Positions 20,630 to 34,173 of a DNA stretch of 64,000 nt are shown here, piece by piece. The stretch comes from Lottia gigantea. Its lineage: Eukaryota > Mollusca > Gastropoda > Lottiidae. Each line of letters begins with the position of its first letter. Within the stretch, counting starts at the first letter, position 1. Where the stretch lies: assembly GCF_000327385.1 (NCBI RefSeq), contig NW_008710984.1, positions 740,638-804,637 of the forward strand. Reading direction: 5' to 3'. The notes beneath the pieces are model-generated. The model did no database searches. It worked only from the letters and a program-made list of their open reading frames with translations, and was not told the DNA's origin. The translations under genes were made by a program, and so were the position numbers.

Positions 20630-23600
20630 TCTGAGTGCTTATGATTAGATGAGTTGGACAATAAAGTTCTAATTTCTTGGTAAAGTCAATCCAGGTCACA
20701 AGTTCTCAGTGCATATCGGTAGGAATAAGAACTAAATGATAACAAATTATAATTTGAGATAATGAAATTACAGAAGATAATTGTTCCAACCGAATTGTCA
20801 TCGTGATATATTTCAAGAAACGAGGGGAATGGATTAAAAAACTAAGCTTCTAAATGCAATTAATATAACCAGGCGCCTAGAACTACTATTTTTTACAATC
20901 GGAAATTCAATTGTCAAGAGATCAATAACGGGTCACCATAGCGAACAACTCCAGGTCTTTCCGTTCATTTTGTATTTTAATTCAGGACCAAAAAAAGAGA
21001 ATAATTTGTGATAATTCAATATTTACATGTGTAAGAACTTCAAAATAAGATGGAAAGAAAATATAATTTGTATTGGAACAGTACCTGAACTAAAAGTTTT
21101 CATTTCAGAAATATTCAGTATTCATTTGAGATTGAGTTATTCCCCTCTACCACCAAACCGCGTGCATCAATATGACCACAAAGTAATACAATTTTTAAAC
21201 AGTGGCGATACTTGGCGAGTGGTCCTATCAGGCAACAAATACGTCAATATCTTTAATTGTTATCGTAGCTTTTTTTTTGCAATCGGAACGATTCTCGATG
21301 AATCAATTTATTTTGACACGATTGATTCCCGATCAATGGATGTTTCCCATGCATGAAAGCAAAAGTAAATGATTAAAATCAGTAGCCGATCACATATCCC
21401 GTACCTGACCCTCAAAGGACTGACGAGATCGCATTAGATCGTCTCTCGAGGAGCAGTGCTTGACGGTACTCGCAAGTTCCTGACTATTTTCCTGACGAAC
21501 CAACAAAAAAGGCTCGGGTACTTTTGAGATAAAAACAATCCTTGGTCTGTGGCCCTATTGTTAGGCAACAAATATTTCAGTATCATTTGTAATTTGTTTC
21601 TTGGTATAATTTATAAAGGAATCAGTTTTTACAACGTAGGTTTTGGTTACATCATCTAAGGTATAACCTCCGTATGCATATCGGTCAAATGTATTTGACG
21701 AGTGACGATGTAAACTGTGATAATAAAAGGTACTCATGCAGAAGAAATGTTATGAAGTTAATTAGCTTTGGAGTTTATATTTTACGGATATGACGGACGG
21801 ACATTTCAGCTTATAAAGCTCTAAATGAAAGTTTGTATTGAATTGGCAAAACCTAGTTGCTGAATGCTATCAGGTGTTCTGCAAAGATGAAATTGTTATT
21901 ACTCGCTGGAAATGTCACAGCAATTACTGAAGTCACGACAAGCACCGAAGTGAAAGATATAATGGTGTCACACAGCAATAACTAAAGTGCACGATGGGTC
22001 AGCTTATACAGTCTTAGAAAGCATAACGTGTTCTTACAAATCACTCTCATTTCCACTATTTAAATTCGCTCAATTATTTCTCCCACGATTGAAATCTAAA
22101 GCATTCTCATTGTAACATTAATAGGACTCCAGTGCTGTATAAAATTAAACGCAATGGATGGCAGTACTCTAGTGCAGTATAAAAAAGAGTGTTAAATATA
22201 ATCTCAACGCCTCGTAAAGCTAACATCATCTCTCAAAGGTGACGAATCAATCAAATTAGTACGTTTCAATCAAAATTAATCTAGTTACTAACGAACTGAT
22301 GGAATTTTAGCTCCCATAAATTACATATCACTGCCTCTTCTGGCCATAAATTTACAAGCTGTTTTTATGTCTTTTTTAGTGCTTTCCACATCAAAGACAC
22401 AATTTCATGAAACCTCTATCCTTGTAAGGAACTTACGTGGCATCCTGTCGTGTTGATCTCCGCACTTTCGAAGAAAATCAAAGTGTTGTTTTATCTAATG
22501 TGATCTTTCATTCATTGTGTCCAACTGGGAGGTGGGAGTTTAGTAACTCTATATAATTTCATTTTTAAATCCTTAAGGCCTGAATATAATTATCTAATAA
22601 GTCTTGATAGTTGTTAATCATAAACTCAATACAACAAATGTAATGGAAGATATTTTGTGTAAAACCTATTCAAGGCAGCTGCAGATAGTAAATATGATAT
22701 TATTTCATTAAAAGTTTTTAACCCTAATTAAGAATCGGGCTGACAAACAGCTACAGAAAGATATATTTTATGTAAAGGCGTACACATACTAATAATCGAT
22801 GACGTTTCTGACTTGAAGAAATGCTTAGTTGTTTTTTTGATTATTTAATTAAGGCTGTGTGCATAAGGTTAAATATTATTGCACTATCTGAACTGTAATA
22901 AATCAATGTTTTCTTTGATTATTCTTAGATGACTCACTTGCATAAGAACATAAGTTATTATTAATTTATAAGTTAAAATGATTGATATGGCTTAAAATTA
23001 TATTTGAATTTGCCTCTGCGAATGCCGAGATAACCAAACATAGCAGTCCACGTCCAATTATTCCCAGTTATGTGCTTTAACTTTATCTTATGTTTTGTCG
23101 CTTATTCCCATAGCCAGTAATTTACATATCTTGAGCTATTTGTACTCGATGTAGATTTACGATTCAGATAGGTGATTGCCTGTTCATTCATGTTATTCAT
23201 TAAATAAAAGTATACTGCACAGGTCATTGTCTGAGGATGGCAGATGTTGTGGCAACATCTTTGCAATACAGTGGTTAACCATATACGTGCCAATAAAGTG
23301 TAAAAACCAATCAAAATATTTACATTATTAATGATCGTTATCTCCTTTCACATAAACAAAAACAATATTGTCCTATAAAAAGCACATAACATGACCATTA
23401 AGTGACCAAGATCACATCTCCTATCAATTATTCAACTACAAATAATAGACCTTCATAGTAGTTCTATTCATTATCTAAAAAATGATAGTTTGGTTTTCCT
23501 CATTGGTGTTGTACGTTTGCTGCTTTAAAGGAATTTGGTTCTGCATAAATGGCACAAGACAAGTGATCATTTTTTAGGATTATGCATGACGCAATTCACT

Positions 23601-26600
23601 AAAATAACTCATAATGAACACTCCACCATTACAGATCTTAATTGTTGCTATTTAAACTTGTATATTCTGTTTTACGATTTTCCTGTTGGGTATTTTGTCG
23701 TTTTCTAAAAATTATATACTAATGAAGCAGATTTCCACTTTCTTTATCTTTATCATAGATATGCGTTATCTTGTGGTGCCCTAATACTTAATTGGAGTCT
23801 ATTGAAAATTTACGTTTAGCACTTCATGTGATGATCCACACCTATCAGAATGAAATACTCCCACGACGTACATTGAAGGTGTGGAATTATTGATTTACTA
23901 ATTAATACAATGATTGGTGGTGCGGTGTCTTGAGGGAACTACCGTAAACAATAGCCCCACTGCTTGTACTTATTTACATCGTTTCATGCACCGAATGTCT
24001 GGATGGTAGGAAATCAGGCAAGAAATACCAGTCCCCAGTCGACACATAAATGGAATTGGCACCGTATTGCCGTGTTAGCTTCATTGCTTTCAAGATTACT
24101 GCCGCTCCGAGAAAAATTCAAATTGAAAAGGAAGTTCAGTATTAGCATGTTAATAGTAGCTTTAAGAACGATTGTTCAGAAATTTTAATATGCAAATAGC
24201 TCTGAACAGACTGCTTTCTCCTGACCCGAGACATTCTAAATCAGCATGTATGTTCATGTGATTCTGCATTTTCTGCCAGTGTTCCGAAGACCTAGCAACA
24301 AAACAAAAAGGGCTACATCTTATTCGAGCAATTAGATCGTGTCATTAATCATAGTGGCAACAAAGTCAAACCAAATCTGGTTATCTTTCAAAATATTCTT
24401 TTAATAACTTTTTATTTACAATCATATAATGGACAGACGTTGTTCCTGTATAAGGTTTCTTTCAGAAATATTTCAGATCTTTTGTAAAAAAATCTAAGAT
24501 GAATTTTAGACCCTGTTATTTTAAAAAGTGACACAGTCCTTTTTTGGTATTTGTCATGATTTAACATGTTCCAAGATTTAAACCTTGGTTGTTGAATGCC
24601 CTTTATTAACTCTGGGTTGCTTCAGAAGAATATATTATTCACAAAAGAAAATAAGCATGATTGTCGTTGTAATTAAATAACGGGAAACATGACTTAAAAG
24701 ATTATAGTTATTGCTAGATTAAAAATTGATACATCTCTGTTTATACTCCCTATATGGAACTGTGTTAAAGATGTATTGAACCATAATCAGAACTTGAACT
24801 CAGAACCACCATGATTTCCTTGAATTGTCAAGAACTGGATTAGCCAAGAGTGTTCCTTGATTTCCCTTCTTTTAAGTTTCAACATGAGTTCCTAAATTAA
24901 GTCTAAGAATATAATTCTAGTTTAATTGAGCAAAATGCAGACCATAGTGGACCAAATTTACCAAGCTGGAGCCACCTAACTTTAAGTTGATTACATTTAT
25001 TGGATTGTACCTAACTTGACTGTTAATTCATTGTACGCAATGGTCCCAATCTGGGAATTGAGCATTTCTTTAATTATTACTGTATCATGATCGGTTTAGC
25101 GTTCTTTCGTTTATATAAACATTAAAAATGGCATCAGATACATTGAAACATTAGACAATTATCCTTTCTCTGGTAGAACCTTCATTAAATTAGGATGATA
25201 AGCGAGCAAAACGTGGTAAAACAACACACCAATCAAAAACTCGCTTAATAATGTTGTTTTTCCTGTCGAATATTGTTCACAATAAATGTTCTGTTTGCAA
25301 GTAACGAGTCAAGCGAATAAATAGGTTGGAATGATTTTTTTTCATAAATACTAAGGTGCTCTTGCTCTAATTTGAACGTTTAGTATCCAAGCTTTTGTCT
25401 AGTATGACACAATTATTTTCCACATGGATGTTTAATACCGTCTGACCAGCATTCTTACCTAAAATAATTACATTCTTCCCCTTTGTTATTTTGGGAACTT
25501 TTGTTTTTCGATTATCGTAGAATTAAGCCAAAGAGACAAAATGTTTTTTTCAGAAGTGAAATAACTAAATGGCTATGGTGACAATGATCTATTAAGATAA
25601 ATTAATTACATGTACTACAATTTCCCTTCAGTTGTCAGCGTATCTAAAAACATTATTTAAACCGTTGACAACTACTCCCATATAACAGAATTTAATTGCT
25701 AAAACGATTGCTTTGATTAAATACCAGAACTATCGTGAAACATTGACATTTGTGCCTTTTTTGCTATTCTACATGCAATAAGATAAAGTCCAGGGGCTAC
25801 GGGTTTAATGAGTTCCATCACGAATGGAGATCGTACGTGGAACAGGATATGCACTTTCAGAACGTTAAAACAGGCGGAACTTGGCTGGGAGTAGGTCGCT
25901 GATTCAACAATACTTACTCTGATGCCCTTCTCCTATTTCATTTTACAAAATGACATGGACCACACAAGGGGGATATGTTACTAAGCTAATAACTTGTGAT
26001 AGGGAATCAATTCTGCTCAGTACTTTCCAAATTTTCTTTAAAAGGGGACTATACAATCTACTTGAAAGATTTTTAGTACCGTTTGTAGAATAGAGAATTA
26101 CATTAATGATCATTCAAGCATAGCTGATAAAACGACATATGTTTTGTGTATAATTATGTTTGTATATCCATACAGAAATTTGGTTATGTTTGATTCATTT
26201 CTACGTACCTGTATTGCAGACATAGTTGTAAAACATATTCTACAAGCTGCATGATTTACATTACATATTTATTAAATTAAATTACCAAAGGGAAAATAGA
26301 GTTTTCATACTATATGTGACAAGCTATTCATAATTCGAAATACTTTATAACACTGAATTTTGTTCACACATTTGCATTTCGTAATAGGACAATCGAATTC
26401 GCCATATGAACACGTCGGGTAGGGGTCCTTTCAGATTTCTAGGACCCAACCCATCCGAATTAAAATAGACGGGAGGGACGAATGTAGATGGAAAGGTTGC
26501 TTTACCTAAATATGTCCTTTCTTTCTCGAAGTATGGCAGTATTAGTATAAAGTGAAACTAATAGTGTGATTACAAATAAGTTGAACCTGAAAATAATAAT

Positions 26601-29600
26601 GTCATATGTCTTTGGAATGAATATGTACTTTGTTTCATCGTAGAAAAGGTAATAAACAGGTTTTGACTATGATATCCGTCGTTTCATACACACACACAAT
26701 TCAATCGAAAATCACTCATCGATCTGATAATAAAGTTGAGCGATATATTAGAATTATTCTACGCGAGTAAGCATACTCCTTTGAAGTTGAAACTATCAGA
26801 ATAAGCAATTATTTACCAAGACAATCAATGGGTAAGACACTTAAGACAAGCAATAAAAAGGTTCTTCGACAAATAGCAGCATGCATGCCAATAATTTACA
26901 GGACAAATGGTTTACGATTTAAGCACGAGGATTGGAACTAGCTTCTGGGGAGACATTCTCGTCGGTTATAAATCATTGCTAATACAATAATGGCTATGGA
27001 ATTGTCGTGTTAACTAGATTAAAATGAAGTTGTTTTTATTCTACATGGGTATCATAGTTGTCGTAAAGAACAGAGGTTGTCAGTCCTAATGGGTGTTCGT
27101 CTACTACTCTTAGAAACAATACACTATTATTCCACTCAAAACTAAACTATTTTTTCTCTCAATTACTAGAATTGATTCATTGAAAATCGTTCTTTTTGCT
27201 AGCAGATCAATGATTACGACACATTATGCAAGGTCAGCCTAACCTGATACACATTCATGTTCTAATGACATCTTTTTATGTTTTTAGGGCAAGTGTACAA
27301 CTGTGACGTGGTATTTTTTCTGTAAGTAATAACACTTTTTTTCAAATGTCGTCTTTTGAATCGAGTAAATCTTTGCAACTATGTGTAGTATCTTTGCTGA
27401 TCAAGTCTGAAAGGAATATAATGTCATAACGGTAATTCGGATTCGTTAATCCTGCCTATTTAGTATCACACAGCAATTACATGTGTCGCTTTTCTTGATG
27501 ACTACGTTTCTGTCATCTTTTAGAGATGAGATATTACATCATTTTCCTGGAAAACATCCGAATTGTTAACGAAAACGATAAGTACTTTAGAAGTATATAT
27601 ATGTAAATATCAGACCTTCCAAGGTACTCTCCAGATGTTAACATAAAGCTATACATGCAAATACCAGGAAGAAACTGGATTGTTGAAATATTCAACAAGA
27701 AGAGTAAACTTTCACATCAAGGCATTGAAAATATTCTAAAGCCTTAAACTGAATTTATTTTTTGTAGTTTCCTGTAGCTTCAACAATTTGTAAAAACAAT
27801 TTTTAAACCAAATGCAAGACGTTCTCTTTCTAAATTACTTTCTTTGAGTTATTGACACACCCATGAACAGTAAGCTTATTTAGATTAAAACAGATAAACG
27901 ATTTTTAAGAACTCGCACACGCTAACAAGTTGAGTGAAATTCGGTTGGGTTGATATGCCCGAAAAAACCTTTACCAGGTCATTGCCAAGACAGTAAGAGA
28001 TAACAGTGTGACTTTTTCGGGTCAGATGATGATAAACTTACATCGAAATAATTTAAATGTTTGCATTTCAACATCATCATTTCGAGAAGAAATATCAAAT
28101 ATCAAGTATAACTGAGAAAAGCTTTCCCCAATGATTAAAATATTTGGCAAAACTAAAAACGTGGGAATTAGTTTACTATTAAACTATTAATTAAGGTTAG
28201 GGTTGGGTACTAACTTTGGAGACATACAAACTGTTCATCCGACTTTAAGTTGGGTGTTACTTTAAGAACGATAGAGACCAGTTGGTGACCTGCTATCAAT
28301 TTTGATTGAGCACATGTGTTCAAGATAATTGGGATATCATTCCGACCAGCGAACAACTGCACCGTGCACGTCAACTTTAAACGGTATCAGATTTTTAAAA
28401 TAAATAAACTCTAAGTATAATTAAACTTATATTTGTTGATTTTTTAAATAAAATCAAGGATGTAATCTTATAAATGATTTTTTCCTTAAATAATCCCTCC
28501 CATTTCAATAAACACCCAAAGGAAAAGTGAAATCGGTACAGTTTCTGGTATGTAACCTGATAAATAAAGTAGTTTAAATAAAACGTGTAATGCAGAAATA
28601 TATCGCAAATTCACAAAATATTCAATAAATAATTCACACCATTATTTTCACTTCACTTGGTAATTGCAGTGTAGCCAAGAATAATTGAAAATTATAGATA
28701 TTGAAATACATAGATACATTTGTTGAACACACGAAAGCTACCTTAAATCTCAGTGGAAACACAGTTATTATTTCATCAAAGTAATTATGCAATAAGGTAT
28801 TGAGGTGTGATGATATTAGTTCGTAATTCATGTTATTACTGGATTCCAATGATTTGGCATTATATTATCCAAAAAGTTGCTTTCGTGATATTACTTAATT
28901 TACTGATTTGAAAACAGTAATAATAAAATTGCTTATTATATGTATATCATTATCTTTAAATAACATGCATAAACACATATCATATTATATAAAGTCAAAA
29001 AGCAATTATTCACATTGTGTATGTGGAATTGTGTATATAGGGAATTAAAATCATCATAAATAGCTTTGAAAAGCTAATGCACACATAAGACAATGGGTGA
29101 AGGATACGTTTGAAATGCTATGAAAGCGTAAAGGTGTATTCGTTCCCTCTTAAATACATTTTTATCAAATAAATATATAAACCAATTAACATAAACAGGT
29201 ATCGGAAAAAATAGAAAGCATGTGCAACTGTGTCACACACTCACATCAAGCGTTCCCGTTGTTTGATAATGCCATGACTCACTAATATCATACTTGATAA
29301 AGATATCATACTGTAATTTTAAATGGCTTGAAGGTGGTTTACGTTGTGCAACATCAATAGATCGATTGTTAACATGAGGAAAACAACCATCATTCACTTG
29401 TCATAAAATCCTCCGTTTAATTATTCCTCTTCGATTTCAACACATCAACTCGTTAGTATTTGGTTTCAAAAATCTATAAACTGCATCAAAGTGTCGTGTG
29501 CATTCTATTATAGATATAGCTATATTTAGTTTGAATCTGATTTCAATTTGACAGACCAGATGTTGTTCAGATTGTAGAGTGTTACTTTCTTATTATGTCG

Positions 29601-31020
29601 TGAAAGAATATGCCAGATTGGACGTGCTTATAGCTATTGTAACACAAGACACCCCTTAACACTGACATGGATATATTTCTTTGTTTTGTTGATTATCTTT
29701 TTGTTATCATAGATAATTATGACTAGTTTGACTATAGTTGGCAAATTAGATGGAAGTTACCATTGGTAACTCAATTTTGACTTTTAATAAACTAAGTGTG
29801 CACTATAACGACCACCCACATAGAAATATGTTTATATTACTATTAATATTTGGTTTGTTTGTATCTTATGTTTATATATGTTTATCTACGTATCTGTCAA
29901 TGAAACGAGTCTGATACAAGTTGCAATATTAAAAAGTCTTAACGAAAAGAAACAGTTCCAAATTGTTTGTTATGTACTGTCACAATCAGTATGTTGTGTG
30001 TGTTTTGTTTCTGTAGGTAACAACACTTGCTAGAGCTACTCGGCTGGGGATCTGATGTAACATAATTAGAATTGACGATTTCGTCAGGTTGAATCGTTAT
30101 CATCTGTGGGTGGCAAAATTTGGTTAATGAATACATATCAGAAAAGTGACATGATTTTACCCACCAGACCTGTCAATCGATATAAACTTGTTAAAAATCA
30201 GTTTCAATTGCACTTAATGGTTAACTATTTTCTAATTAGTTATGCTTCTGTTGATTTCATGTTGTTTGCTATATCCTGAATAAAGAAGGTTTTACTTTCG
30301 ACAGTGTTGTACTTAAGCATGATTTCAAAGGATACCACCTCTCAAAATGGAAATAAAATTTCAAACTTGGTCAATAAGAGTATATTCATCAGTTGGGCTC
30401 CAGGTGCCATGACTAAAGAATAGAAGCTGTATATAAGACGATATATCCATTAAACTAAATAATTATTGAAACACGCTTCTCAACATGTTCCAAAATTTCT
30501 TAGTTTAATGAATAATTACTTATATTTGAATTTAAATGTGGTAGTGATATAGGTTCTAGTTTCCTCATATCATTGACGTAACAATGCAACGACAATACCA
30601 TGAGGGAAATGTTGCCGGAACAGCCACATTGTCTGTATGAGTCTACCCTCTCGATTAACGACAGATCTAACATGCACAGGAATCCCTATTTCAGAAAAGT
30701 TTTATACATATAGTTGTTATAGTAAAATATTTGAATTATATATGCCATAGGTATAACATCTGTAAATATGGTATTTGTAAGTTCTCATGTGGACAATTAT
30801 CAAGCATAGTTGATGAAATGGTTTTCAATATGTACACTAATACCGGTGATAAAATGACTGCAAGAGCTATTACCGATTATGTATTGTTCAAAGAATTTTT
30901 GTTCTTCTCAAAAAAAAGTTCCGATATTGTATATATTGATGAAATTATAAATTATTTATGAGTATCATAGCATATTTAATAGGGGTAGTAATTGTATAGT
31001 ATTGTTTTATTTTTGTGTAA
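20630..31020. other. Ten kilobases without a recognisable gene
   Basis: AT-rich intergenic or intronic DNA. A 50-bp block at 21211-21262 recurs in diverged form at 21541-21592 (shared word AGGCAACAAATA); the 109-codon frame at 21027-21356 spans the first and matches nothing known to me. Short hairpins: AGATGTTG/CAACATCT at 23242-23260 and GGGTCCT/AGGACCC at 26423-26447. Other short frames (23102, 23964, 28634, 29939, 30731) show no domain. I see no RNA gene. Confidence 0.5.
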
Positions 31021-31085
31021 TTTTAGTGTTTATGTCCTCTGAGCGTGCGAATAAAGGTATCATTATTATTATTATTATTATTATA
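31021..31085 (+). repeat. LINE-like 3' tail with AATAAA and (ATT)n
   Basis: AATAAA at 31050-31055 is followed by GGTATC and then about 23 bases of ATT repeats (31062-31084). A poly(A) signal followed at once by a short 3-base tail repeat is the usual 3' end of several non-LTR retrotransposons. No reverse transcriptase is recognisable upstream; the frame 30731-30961 has no known motif. It could also be a plain microsatellite. Confidence 0.4.
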
Positions 31086-32099
31086 AGAACTTATACACTT
31101 GAGGACACTATTGCTATTCTATTCATGTAATAATCATTTGTGTGAATCATCTGACATTAGTACAATCTATTTGCCCGTGTACGTTTCAAACAACATAACC
31201 AAAACATTACCTACGTGGGGGCAATAATTCACAGGATTATATAGGAATTTTTGAACGATCAGATAAGACTGAAAACAAGCAGTTATGAAATTCACCCGGC
31301 GAAATTTTTAGTTGCCATTACATCTTGGACCCACTTCTTACGTGACTTTCTAACTTAAGGTTTAAGACACAATGAAAATATATTGGTTAAAATCTGTGTT
31401 ACTAAGAACATCTGCTATCGGGAGATAAATGTGTTCCTAATTTGACATATTTTAAATCCGTGTTTTAACGAACGGATTAACTAAAGGAATAACAAGGTTG
31501 TAAATTACTCATACATTTAGTCTCAGTAATGCTCGCTAAACAATCAGGTCCGTTGTCGAAACGCTTGGTTTATTGAAGTGCACACAACATCAATTAAAAA
31601 TACTTCTTTTATTCGGTCATTTTGTCTTTAGATATAATTTGAAATAGCCGATTTGCTTTTGTTCTTGCTTTTAGTATAGAATTCTTTTGTTAATTTAGGT
31701 ATGGTAACTTTATGAACAGATATCTGCAAGTGTAAAGATGTCCCGATGTCGTCTCTCACCGCCTAATACCAAATAACAAAAATATTGTATATTGTTCCCC
31801 AATATCTAAGTTGGTGCCACTTTCCAAAATAAAATGCTTCCTCGTGGGTGCAGGTGTTAGCAACAGTTTTTGTTATACGTAACATTTGTGGTCAGTTACC
31901 TTCCTTGAACTATTGAATTTTTAAATAAAGTTGTAAACTATTATTAAGTTTAGTACATGATATAAAATAACGAATCACTTTGAGCCTTCCATTTGTCGTG
32001 TTCTGTGATAAAGATAAGAACTCAACCAAAGAAACAGAGATTGAGGAAGCACTTGATTCTAAGCATATACCTTCGGATTTTTCAACCTGGTTTCCCACT
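31086..32099. other. No gene seen
   Basis: AT-rich DNA. A short minus-strand frame at 31910-32098 has no recognisable content. Confidence 0.5.
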
Positions 32100-32357
32100 G
32101 TCAGTGATGCAGGTAAGAGGGGCTGACATGGAAAAGCGTCTAGTCGTTCAAATGGGACAATAAACGAGGCACCGTGTGCTACAGACTGTGCACGTTAAAG
32201 ATCCCTCGACAGTTGGAAATCGAAAAAGAGAAGGCTAATGCCGCTATCCTGGCAAAATATCCCTCAATGCGCCCTGCATGGCGTTGCCCGTCTTAATTAG
32301 CCCACATGGTGCAGAAAAGTAGGGCGTAAAACTCCATTTATTTCATTTCATTTTTTG
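32100..32357. repeat. SINE-like interspersed repeat
   Basis: A block clearly richer in GC than its surroundings, containing GCACGTTAAAGATCCCTCG (32190-32208) and ending in an (ATTTC)-like tail (32336-32352). The GCACGTTAAAGAxCCC word is one I have seen in widespread repeats of molluscs and other marine invertebrates. No clear tRNA-like A and B boxes could be assigned, so I do not call the SINE class. No frame is open across it. Boundaries are approximate. Confidence 0.5.
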
Positions 32358-33600
32358 TTCATATCTTGAACATATATACTTTTACGCACATTATTTATTC
32401 AAAAGAACACCATGCTTCACACAATATTGGGAACTGTTAACAATTCAGCGGTCTCATGCATCGCCGTTCATAAACCTCTATATATTACAAATTGTCATCA
32501 AATGCAGTCGACTACTTACATAATAAATATTCGTTGGAAAAATCACGAGTTATACACTAAGACCCAATTTCCAGTGAGCTGAAACTGCCGCAGATATTCC
32601 TGTGTGATACTGTATCAGTAAACACAAAAAATGGCCAGGTAGTAAAAGTAAGTTGCTACTAGCTTAATTGATAATTCTACAACGGACCTGAACAATAATA
32701 GAAATGGAAAGAAGATTTACACGTAAAAGCCTCATAATATATAGCACGACGGAAATGTAGCCTGAAGCAAGACTTTTGTGAAATTTTCAGTATTTGATAT
32801 CAAGGGAGAACAGTTTATTTCTTCTTGGTTTGAACTGAAGAAGAAGAAATTAAGGCATATTGTACTTCATGATTACATCGGAATGGCCACGATAAAAACT
32901 AAACGCCGCCATTGGAACTTTTCTATTAATGATTTTGTAGATGGCATCGATTCTCAATTTCCACTACACTTCTGTGAAGACATTTTGCGACAAGATATTG
33001 ACCTTAATTTAAATTGATATGTTCAGTCCGATCCTAAATACTATACAAGAAGATTTATGTGCAGAAGCAAAATAAAACTCAAGGATCGATTTTTTTATCA
33101 ATCGCAATTGTTGGCCTAGGCATTTTTACTACTAGACTCAAAATTCTATGATCTGGAATTCAGAGAATGTCCATTTTCATGAAGCTCCTGCAACTATCGC
33201 CTTTTTACCCCTAAAATTTCATGGTTTGACAAGAAGACATTGTCAAACAGTACAGTTTCATGGTTAGAATTTTTGTGGCCTGTATCAATTAAAATGGGCT
33301 TGATGGACTAATTTGATAATCAATTTTGGGTAGTGATTTTCCCTATAATTGTACTTTCCAAATTCAACTACTAGCATATCAAGACGGTTTCTACACTTCA
33401 ACTATTGTCGATATATGTTCGCACCCCACTACCTTTATATCTTTCAGAGTACATGAAATTCCTAAAGGAAACTTAACTCTTTTCTTTCACCTTATCATTG
33501 ATGGAATCTTGTTTTGATTTATGTGTGAACATCTTCTTTGTAGAATGTTCATGGTTATTAACGGCACAATAATAAGTTATATTTGTCCTACAAGTATTGG
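32358..33600. other. No convincing gene
   Basis: Two short plus-strand frames (32778-33017 and 33326-33517) have ordinary amino-acid composition but no domain, no start context and no conserved motif that I know. They may be chance. Confidence 0.4.
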
Positions 33601-33625
33601 CGGGAATTAGCAGCAGCCGATAAGG

Positions 33626-33660
33626 TATATATAGTAAAAGACGCGCGTTTCTCTCAGCAG
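33626..33660 (+). promoter_or_regulatory. Candidate core promoter: TATA box plus initiator
   Basis: TATATATAG at 33626-33634 is followed by CTCTCAGCAG, whose TCAG gives a candidate start A at 33656, 30 bases from the first T of the TATA box. That is the standard metazoan spacing. The interval between them is locally GC-richer (GACGCGCG). The promoter may belong to a host gene or to an LTR. Confidence 0.45.
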
Positions 33661-34173
33661 CCTGTTTCTTTCTGTCGTCTGGTGGCTATCGTTTGTAAAT
33701 ATATATGTATTTAAGGCCGATATTTATTGCTCGCGCCACTATTTCTAACTTTCAATAGACATATTTTGATTGGTTACTTTAATCACATGACAACCTCCAA
33801 TTTCACACTGTCGTTAAAGTGAAAGAATCAGAATCAATGTTTGGTAGACTGAGAGACGTGAGAAACGATTTAGATTCGGTTTGAATCACTATAGTTCTAT
33901 ACTGTAGTTTATATATGTAATATTGGTTGGAAAACAGTTCATATTGCCAAATTGACCTCAGTTTCTAACATTAAGTGAAATAAGTGATATCTTGTGTATA
34001 TATATTTGTAAATAAACAAGAACTGTGTTAATAACTATACTTATTGTCATTATTTACCATTGGAAACTTTTGGAAATTCTAAGTGAACTTCCGAAATAAA
34101 GTTGCTGTCAATTAGCGACTAATTTACTTGTTATATAACGGATTAATTTAGTGACTTAAGTCGGTTGCAACAG
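33656..34173 (+). other. Candidate noncoding first exon ending in a consensus splice donor
   Basis: From the candidate start to CAG|GTAAGG (cut at 34173/34174) is 518 bases with stops in every frame. CAGGTAAGG is close to the ideal donor. Two AATAAA words occur inside (34011-34016 and 34095-34100), which fits poorly with a long exon. The alternative is a solo LTR from a retroelement: TATA box, AATAAA and a ...GCAACA end would fit, but I see no second LTR, primer site or target duplication. Confidence 0.35.

Noticed and set aside
26415-26458. Terminator-like hairpin
   Set aside because: Imperfect stem in a eukaryotic intergenic region; intrinsic terminators do not apply.
28190-28212. Telomere-like TTAGGGTTGGG
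   Set aside because: Only about one and a half telomeric units; not a telomeric tract.
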